Assembly: GCA_943787265.1 (NCBI GenBank)
Contig: CALSLT010000017.1
Location: 372,001-436,000, forward strand
Reading direction: 5' to 3'
Source: an uncultured Planctomycetaceae bacterium
Lineage (GTDB): Bacteria > Planctomycetota > Planctomycetia > Planctomycetales > Planctomycetaceae
DNA: 64,000 nucleotides
A model generated the notes under the pieces. It saw nothing but the letters and a program-made list of their open reading frames with translations, made no database searches and was not told the origin of the DNA. Shown piece by piece: positions 59,151 to 64,000 of the stretch. Position 1 is the first letter of the stretch. Each line of letters begins with the position of its first letter. A program made the position numbers and the translations under genes.

Positions 59151-59519
59151 ATGGTAAGCAATCTCAAACGTCAGCAATTGCGACGAAAACGACGCGTGAA
59201 TCGGGTACGAAACTCGATCCGGCGTTGTTCGACGCGACAGTATCGACTGTCCGTTTTTCGTAGTAACAGTAACATCTATGCTCAACTGATCGACGATGCG
59301 AAGGGGGTTACAGTTTGCTCTGTGAACACGCTTCAAGACGGGTCCAGTTCTTCAAATGGTGGTAGTGTTGCTGCTGCTGCTGATGTTGGGACTAAGCTCG
59401 GTGAGTTGGCTGCGGGTTTGAATATCACTGAAGCAGCTTTGGACCGCGGGCCGTATCGCTATCATGGACGAATCGCTGCGCTTGCTGATGCAGCTCGGGC
59501 TGCAGGATTGAACCTTTAA
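59151..59519 (+). CDS. rplR: Ribosomal protein uL18
   Basis: The protein has 122 residues. RRKRRVNRVRNSIRRCSTRQ, RLSVFRSNSNIYAQLIDD, and DRGPYRYHGRIAALADAARA are diagnostic. A Ser/Gly/Ala stretch in the middle (SSSSNGGSVAAAADVG) is somewhat longer than usual. It binds 5S rRNA with L5. Confidence 0.96.
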   Translation: MVSNLKRQQLRRKRRVNRVRNSIRRCSTRQYRLSVFRSNSNIYAQLIDDAKGVTVCSVNTLQDGSSSSNGGSVAAAADVGTKLGELAAGLNITEAALDRGPYRYHGRIAALADAARAAGLNL

Positions 59520-59574
59520 TCATAAGTGCTGCGGCTCTTGCCGTAGCAAGCTGTTTGTGAGTTCGGAGACGATG

Positions 59575-60069
59575 ATGGCTGAAGTATCAAATCGACAGGA
59601 ATCTGCGGAACACGTGATTCAGATTCGCCGTTGTGCCTGTGTTGTTAAGGGCGGTCGTCGATTCAGTTTTTCTGCTTTGGTGGTCGTCGGCGACAGAAAC
59701 GGCAGAGTCGGTTGGGGATACGGCAAGGCTCCCGAAGTCCCACAGGCGGTAGAAAAAGCGGTCAAACAAGCTGAACGTAAGCTTGAGTCGGTTAGCCTGA
59801 AGCAAATCGAGCCAGGCGTAACAGTGCCGCACGAAATCGTCGGGCGTTATGGAGCTGCTAAGGTCCTGCTCATTCCGGCCAGGCCAGGAACGGGCGTTAT
59901 TGCGGGCGGCTGTGTCCGCTCTGTGCTTGACGCAGTTGGCATCAGTGACATTTTGACAAAGAGTCAAGGGTCCAATAATCCACTGAACCTCGTGAAGGCG
60001 ACTCTTGACGGGCTGAACAAGCTACAGACGCTGGAAGATGTTCAACGACTTCGCGGTGTTAAACTTTAA
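59575..60069 (+). CDS. rpsE: Ribosomal protein uS5
   Basis: The protein has 164 residues from the ATG at 59575, with GGAG 6 bases before; an adjacent ATG at 59572 and a GTG at 59557 are alternatives. VVKGGRRFSFSALVVVGDRN, GRVGWGYGKAPEVP and GTGVIAGGCVRSVLDAVGIS are diagnostic. It is followed directly by rplO; rpmD (L30) is absent. Confidence 0.96.
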   Translation: MAEVSNRQESAEHVIQIRRCACVVKGGRRFSFSALVVVGDRNGRVGWGYGKAPEVPQAVEKAVKQAERKLESVSLKQIEPGVTVPHEIVGRYGAAKVLLIPARPGTGVIAGGCVRSVLDAVGISDILTKSQGSNNPLNLVKATLDGLNKLQTLEDVQRLRGVKL

Positions 60070-60118
60070 GTTAAACGATTCGATGGATGGCAAGACTTAA
60101 TGCCATCGGGAGAAATCC

Positions 60119-60565
60119 ATGGTCAGTCTTTCTGACATCAATCATGACATAATTCGACACAAGCGTAAGCGACGTGTCGGACGCGGTAACGGTAGCGGCT
60201 ACGGGAAGACTGCATCGCGTGGTCAAAATGGAGCTGGTAGTCGTTCAGGAAATCGACGTCGACGCGGGTACGAAGGCGGGCAAATGCCTTTGTTCCGCCG
60301 AGTCGCCAAGCGAGGCTTCTCGAATGCAGCATTCGCCAACGAGATTGTCGTTATTAATGTCGATCAGTTGGAGAAGCGATTCGAGGACGGGCAGGATGTA
60401 ACTCTTGCTGAGCTTAAAAAGGCGTTCTCGTTGTCACGTAAGGTTGAAGTCAAAATTCTTGGTAGAGGCGAATTAACGCGGAAACTCAATGTGAGTGCGA
60501 ACGCGTTTTCGTCATCCGCTGAGTCAGCGATCACAGCCGCTGGCGGTTCTGTGGTTCGCGTTTGA
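60119..60565 (+). CDS. rplO: Ribosomal protein uL15
   Basis: The protein has 148 residues. RKRRVGRGNGSGYGKTASRG, GGQMPLFRRVAKRGFSN and the C-terminal AITAAGGSVVRV fit L15. GGGAGA lies 5 bases before the ATG. It starts 49 bp after rpsE. Confidence 0.96.
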   Translation: MVSLSDINHDIIRHKRKRRVGRGNGSGYGKTASRGQNGAGSRSGNRRRRGYEGGQMPLFRRVAKRGFSNAAFANEIVVINVDQLEKRFEDGQDVTLAELKKAFSLSRKVEVKILGRGELTRKLNVSANAFSSSAESAITAAGGSVVRV

Positions 60566-60586
60566 CGTTCGATAGGAACTTGACTG

Positions 60587-61948
60587 ATGGTCGAGAAGTT
60601 CTTGCTACTATTCAAGATTCCGGAATTACGTCGGAAGCTTCTGCTGACTGTCATCCTGCTCGCCGTATATCGGATGGGTTTCTGGATTCCGCTCCCGTTT
60701 GTTGATCAAGCGGCGATGCAGGAAAGCATCCAGAAAATGCAGGAAGGCAGTGATTCTGGTTTCGGCCAGGTTATGCAGATTGTCGCGTTGTTCTCGGCTT
60801 CGAGAGTGGGCAATGCTACAATTTTCGGCCTTGGCATTATGCCGTATATTTCTGCTTCGATTATTTTCCAGCTGCTAGGTCAGGTGTACCCACCACTTGA
60901 AGCATTGCAGAAGGAAGGCGAATCGGGGCGGAAGAAGATAAATGAGTACACGCGCTATGCGACAGTTGTGATATGTCTTGGCCAGAGTTTCTTTTGGATC
61001 AAGGCTTTATCCAGCGGTGGCTTACTTGGCGCAAATGTGATTCTCGACGCATGGGACCATTGGTACTGGCATCTTGTTGGTGCTCTTTGGATGACGACCG
61101 GAACGGTCGTCCTCATGTGGATTGGCGAGCAGATTGATGCCTACGGGCTTGGCAACGGAATCAGTCTGTTAATTATGGCTGGGATTGTTGCTCAGATGCC
61201 TGCTGGTGGTGCAATGCTCTTTGAGCCAGCACTGCGGAATGGAGTTCGGATCGGTACAGATACCGGTATCGAGCGGTTTCTGATGTTGGGGGCTGTCTTT
61301 GTGGGGGTCGTGGTTTGGGTCGTACTGATCACTCAAGGTCAACGACGGATTCCAATACAGAGCGCGAAACATGTGCGAGGACGGCGTCAGGTTGGTGGGC
61401 AACGGCAGTTTCTTCCATTGCGGTTGAATCAGGCTGGTGTGATGCCGATCATTTTTGCGTCGAGCTTGTTAATGTTCCCATACATGGTTTTTAATTGGTT
61501 GTCTCAGGTTTCTGATAGTCGACTGATTACGATTCTTGCCAACTCATTTGGTGGCAGTCGTGGCTTTGTCTATTCGATGTGTTACATCGGACTGATTTAC
61601 TTCTTCTGCTATTTCTGGACAGCGATTACCTTTAATCCCCGTGAAATTGCGGCCAACTTGAAGGATCATGGTAGCTTCATTCCTGGTTATCGGCCGGGAG
61701 CGAGGACATCGAATTACCTTGAATCGGTCATGGTGCGGATTACTTATGTTGGGGCGGCGTTCCTGTCTTTAATCGCTGTGATTCCAACACTGATCGCGAG
61801 TTCAATGGGCATTGATCCGTTGATCGCAAGTTTTTACGGCGGAACAGGATTATTGATCGTGGTATCGGTCGCGCTGGACTTGGTACAGAAGATTGACAGC
61901 CATCTGATCACGCGAAACTATTCCGGTCTCCTTGAGTCGGATAATTGA
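60587..61948 (+). CDS. secY: Protein translocase channel subunit SecY
   Basis: The protein has 453 residues with ten hydrophobic segments. RRKLLLTVILLAVYRMGFWI, FGLGIMPYISASIIFQLL, the plug/pore region and QAGVMPIIFASSLLMFP are diagnostic. It forms the inner-membrane channel with SecE and SecG and receives SecA. It is followed by rpmJ with no adk, map or infA between. Confidence 0.97.
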   Translation: MVEKFLLLFKIPELRRKLLLTVILLAVYRMGFWIPLPFVDQAAMQESIQKMQEGSDSGFGQVMQIVALFSASRVGNATIFGLGIMPYISASIIFQLLGQVYPPLEALQKEGESGRKKINEYTRYATVVICLGQSFFWIKALSSGGLLGANVILDAWDHWYWHLVGALWMTTGTVVLMWIGEQIDAYGLGNGISLLIMAGIVAQMPAGGAMLFEPALRNGVRIGTDTGIERFLMLGAVFVGVVVWVVLITQGQRRIPIQSAKHVRGRRQVGGQRQFLPLRLNQAGVMPIIFASSLLMFPYMVFNWLSQVSDSRLITILANSFGGSRGFVYSMCYIGLIYFFCYFWTAITFNPREIAANLKDHGSFIPGYRPGARTSNYLESVMVRITYVGAAFLSLIAVIPTLIASSMGIDPLIASFYGGTGLLIVVSVALDLVQKIDSHLITRNYSGLLESDN

Positions 61949-61972
61949 CTGAATTTTGAGTAGGATTGAGTA

Positions 61973-62089
61973 ATGAAGGTCCGGTCCAGTATCAAACGAA
62001 TATGCGAGCAATGTAAGATTGTTCGACGCCGCGGCAAGGTGTATGTGATTTGTCCGGCCAACCCGAAGCACAAGCAGAGGCAGGGATAG
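61973..62089 (+). CDS. rpmJ: Ribosomal protein bL36
   Basis: The protein has 38 residues, too short to stand out as an open frame. MKVRSSIKRICEQCKIVRRR is the typical start; C11, C14, C27 and His33 are the zinc ligands, ending NPKHKQRQG. AGGA lies 9 bases before the ATG. The stop is 4 bp before rpsM. Confidence 0.95.
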   Translation: MKVRSSIKRICEQCKIVRRRGKVYVICPANPKHKQRQG

Positions 62090-62093
62090 GACA

Positions 62094-62480
62094 ATGCCAC
62101 GTATTCTCGGTGTAGACGTTCCTAACGACAAACCAACGTACATCTCTTTGACGTACCTGTTCGGCGTCGGGACGGTGTCGGCGATTGATTTGTGTTATGC
62201 ACTTGGCGTTGATCCTCAGGCCAAAGCTTCAACGCTTAGCGAAGATGATATTGCCCGGATTAACACCCATCTTGATAAAGAATTGACGGTCGAAGGTGCG
62301 CTTCGTCGTAAGGTTCAACAGGATATTTCTCGGCTTAGAGAGATTCGCTGTTATCGAGGCATTCGGCATCGTCGAGGTTTGCCGGTTCGAGGTCAGCGGA
62401 CACGAACCAATGCACGAACTCGTAAAGGTGTGAAGAAGACAGTTGCAGGAAAGAAGGGCGTAAAGGATATGAAGCACTGA
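62094..62480 (+). CDS. rpsM: Ribosomal protein uS13
   Basis: The protein has 128 residues. RILGVDVPNDKPTYISLTYL, CYRGIRHRRGLPVRGQRTRT and NARTRKGVKKTVAGKKG are diagnostic. It contacts the P-site tRNA and forms a bridge with L5. It starts 4 bp after the rpmJ stop with AGGGATAGG before it. Confidence 0.97.
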   Translation: MPRILGVDVPNDKPTYISLTYLFGVGTVSAIDLCYALGVDPQAKASTLSEDDIARINTHLDKELTVEGALRRKVQQDISRLREIRCYRGIRHRRGLPVRGQRTRTNARTRKGVKKTVAGKKGVKDMKH

Positions 62481-62533
62481 GTCTATCAGTGGTCCTTTGA
62501 CGAACATTTCCTGAATCCTGAAAGATACGTACG

Positions 62534-62914
62534 ATGGCGAAAGCGAAACGAAAAAAGATTCGAAAGAATGTCACCAAGGCAGTGGCGCATGTAAAAGCCA
62601 CGTTCAACAACACCTTGGTAACGGTTACCGATACCAGTGGCGATGTTCTTTGTTGGGCAACCGCTGGCACGTCTGGCTTCAAAGGCAGCCGTAAAAGCAC
62701 GCCGTTCGCGGCTCAGAGGGCTGCTGAAATCTGTGCCGAGCGTGCAGCTAAACATGGCGTAAAAGAGATTGAAGTTCGGGTTAAAGGTCCAGGTGCTGGT
62801 CGTGAAAGTGCGATCACCGGGCTGCAATCGGCAGGAATCTCAGTTAAAGTTATCGAAGATGTGACGCCGTTGCCGCATAACGGATGTCGTCCACCGAAAA
62901 AGCGACGTGTTTGA
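62534..62914 (+). CDS. rpsK: Ribosomal protein uS11
   Basis: The protein has 126 residues. HVKATFNNTLVTVTDTSGDV, TSGFKGSRKSTPFAAQRAAE, ending GCRPPKKRRV, are diagnostic. It lies on the platform near the mRNA exit. rpsD, usually next in alpha operons, is absent; rpoA follows after 54 bp. Confidence 0.97.
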   Translation: MAKAKRKKIRKNVTKAVAHVKATFNNTLVTVTDTSGDVLCWATAGTSGFKGSRKSTPFAAQRAAEICAERAAKHGVKEIEVRVKGPGAGRESAITGLQSAGISVKVIEDVTPLPHNGCRPPKKRRV

Positions 62915-62968
62915 GTTTGGTGTTTGCTGAGTGTTTTCTGGTATCAGGATTAGTCGGAGTATACGGGA

Positions 62969-63979
62969 ATGAGAATTCGTTGGAGAGGATTTGAGCTTCC
63001 GAGCCGAGTTGTTCCAGAACAAGATAGCCTTACGCCTACTTACGGGCGATTCGTCGTCGAGCCGTTCGAACGCGGTTTTGGCCACACAATCGGTAACAGC
63101 CTTCGTCGTATTCTTCTTTCCAGTCTTGAAGGCGCGGCGATCACGCAGGCGCGAGTTCAAGGTGTGCAACACGAGTTCACAGCAATTCCGGGTGTTGTAG
63201 AAGACGCTACTGAGATTTGTTTGAACCTGAAGTCTGTCGTATTGAAACACCACGGTGCCGGACCGAAGACCGTTCGAATTGACAAGCATGAACGTGGAGT
63301 AGTCACTGCTGGGGACATCATTTGCGACGATCAGATCGAAGTCGTCAATCATGATCTAGTCATCGCTACGATGACTGACGATGTGCCTTTCAGTGTTGAG
63401 CTCTCCGTGGAAACCGGTCGCGGCTATGTTCCTGCGATTGAACGATACAATGATGGAGTTGAACCTGGCGTCATTCCGCTGGATGCGAGCTTCTCGCCCG
63501 TCGTACGAGTTCGGCATCACGTTGAGGAAACTCGAGTTGGGCAACGTACTAACTACGACAGGTTGATCCTTGAAATCTGGACGAACGGGACGGTCTCACC
63601 TGAGATGTCGCTTGTTGAATCGGCCAAGATAATGAGGAAGCACCTGAATGCGTTTATCGCATACCGCGAACCTGGTCCTGAAGTATCACCTGAAGGTGGA
63701 CTGAAGGGGATGATGGAAGCGACTGGGTATGCTCCGATTGATTTGGAGCTGGAAGAAAAGCTGGGCCAGAGTCTGGCTGAGTTGAATCTTTCAGTTCGTG
63801 CGACAAATTGCCTCGAATCTGAGGGGATCAATACTGTTCGGGATTTGGTGTCTCGATCAGAAGATCAACTGCTTCAGGTTCGAAATTTCGGCGAGACGAC
63901 GCTTGTTGAAGTTCGAGAACAGCTTGGTCTGATCGGTCTGCGACTTGGGATGAAAGTTCCTCAGCAGAACCGTGGATAG
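62969..63979 (+). CDS. rpoA: RNA polymerase alpha subunit
   Basis: The protein has 336 residues. The N-terminal domain (GRFVVEPFERGFGHTIGNSL, RRILLSSLEGAAITQARVQG) dimerises and holds beta and beta-prime. The C-terminal domain (LNLSVRATNCLESEGINTV, LLQVRNFGETTLVEVREQL) binds UP elements and activators. The stop is at 63979; rplQ would follow beyond the window. Confidence 0.97.
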   Translation: MRIRWRGFELPSRVVPEQDSLTPTYGRFVVEPFERGFGHTIGNSLRRILLSSLEGAAITQARVQGVQHEFTAIPGVVEDATEICLNLKSVVLKHHGAGPKTVRIDKHERGVVTAGDIICDDQIEVVNHDLVIATMTDDVPFSVELSVETGRGYVPAIERYNDGVEPGVIPLDASFSPVVRVRHHVEETRVGQRTNYDRLILEIWTNGTVSPEMSLVESAKIMRKHLNAFIAYREPGPEVSPEGGLKGMMEATGYAPIDLELEEKLGQSLAELNLSVRATNCLESEGINTVRDLVSRSEDQLLQVRNFGETTLVEVREQLGLIGLRLGMKVPQQNRG

Positions 63980-64000
63980 TTGTTGCTAAACTTTTAGTTT

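Overview
The window looks like a chromosomal segment of a planctomycete (Planctomycetota). This rests on several things. DUF1501, DUF1559, DUF1080 and FGly-sulfatase genes occur together. There are large Ser/Thr kinases with WD40 or anti-sigma zinc-finger parts, and an ECF sigma factor fused operonically to such a kinase. Other signs are the N-terminal LEPR-XLL-like motif of a giant secreted protein, a Lys/Ala histone-H1-like tail protein and a futalosine-pathway (MqnE) gene. The species cannot be named from sequence alone.

Left part (1-13.3 kb): a partial secreted TPR protein, a small Cys/Pro-rich secreted repeat protein, a KdgK-type sugar kinase, a possible structured RNA, and a run of leftward metabolic genes (FabZ-like hotdog dehydratase, HAD-fold protein with a degenerate active site, FlK-like thioesterase, CMD-family protein, FAH/MhpD-type hydratase). 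These are followed by a DUF1643 gene. A two-gene electron-transfer unit comes next: an FMN-binding lipoprotein translationally coupled to a NapH/NapG-like polyferredoxin. It ends in a bidirectional terminator shared with a convergent SGNH hydrolase.

Middle (13.3-45.3 kb): lexA with a candidate operator, a lipoprotein, small membrane proteins, a flippase-like membrane protein, a serine hydrolase and a tandem ACT protein. A Ser/Thr kinase follows whose two WD40 propellers are split by a three-copy 7-bp repeat; removing one copy restores a single frame with exact WD40 spacing. Then come a DHOR-type dihaem protein, a DUF1559 protein, a DUF1801-YjbR fusion and a 1621-residue G8/beta-helix/RTX surface protein that carries a 39-bp minisatellite. 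These are followed by an ECF sigma/anti-sigma-kinase pair, an SDR, a DUF4041/T5orf172 coiled-coil protein, a DUF1501 protein and a double DUF1080 lipoprotein.

Right part (45.3-64 kb): palindromic repeat elements, the H1-like protein, a sulfatase, mqnE, a SUKH protein whose stop codon is the target duplication of an IS5-family insertion, and larE. The S10-spc-alpha ribosomal cluster (rpsJ to rpoA) begins from a near-consensus promoter. It lacks rplX, rpmD, adk, map, infA and rpsD at their usual positions. rpsC and rplP overlap by 62 bp, and a 38-codon rpmJ is present. No tRNA, rRNA or CRISPR array was recognised.
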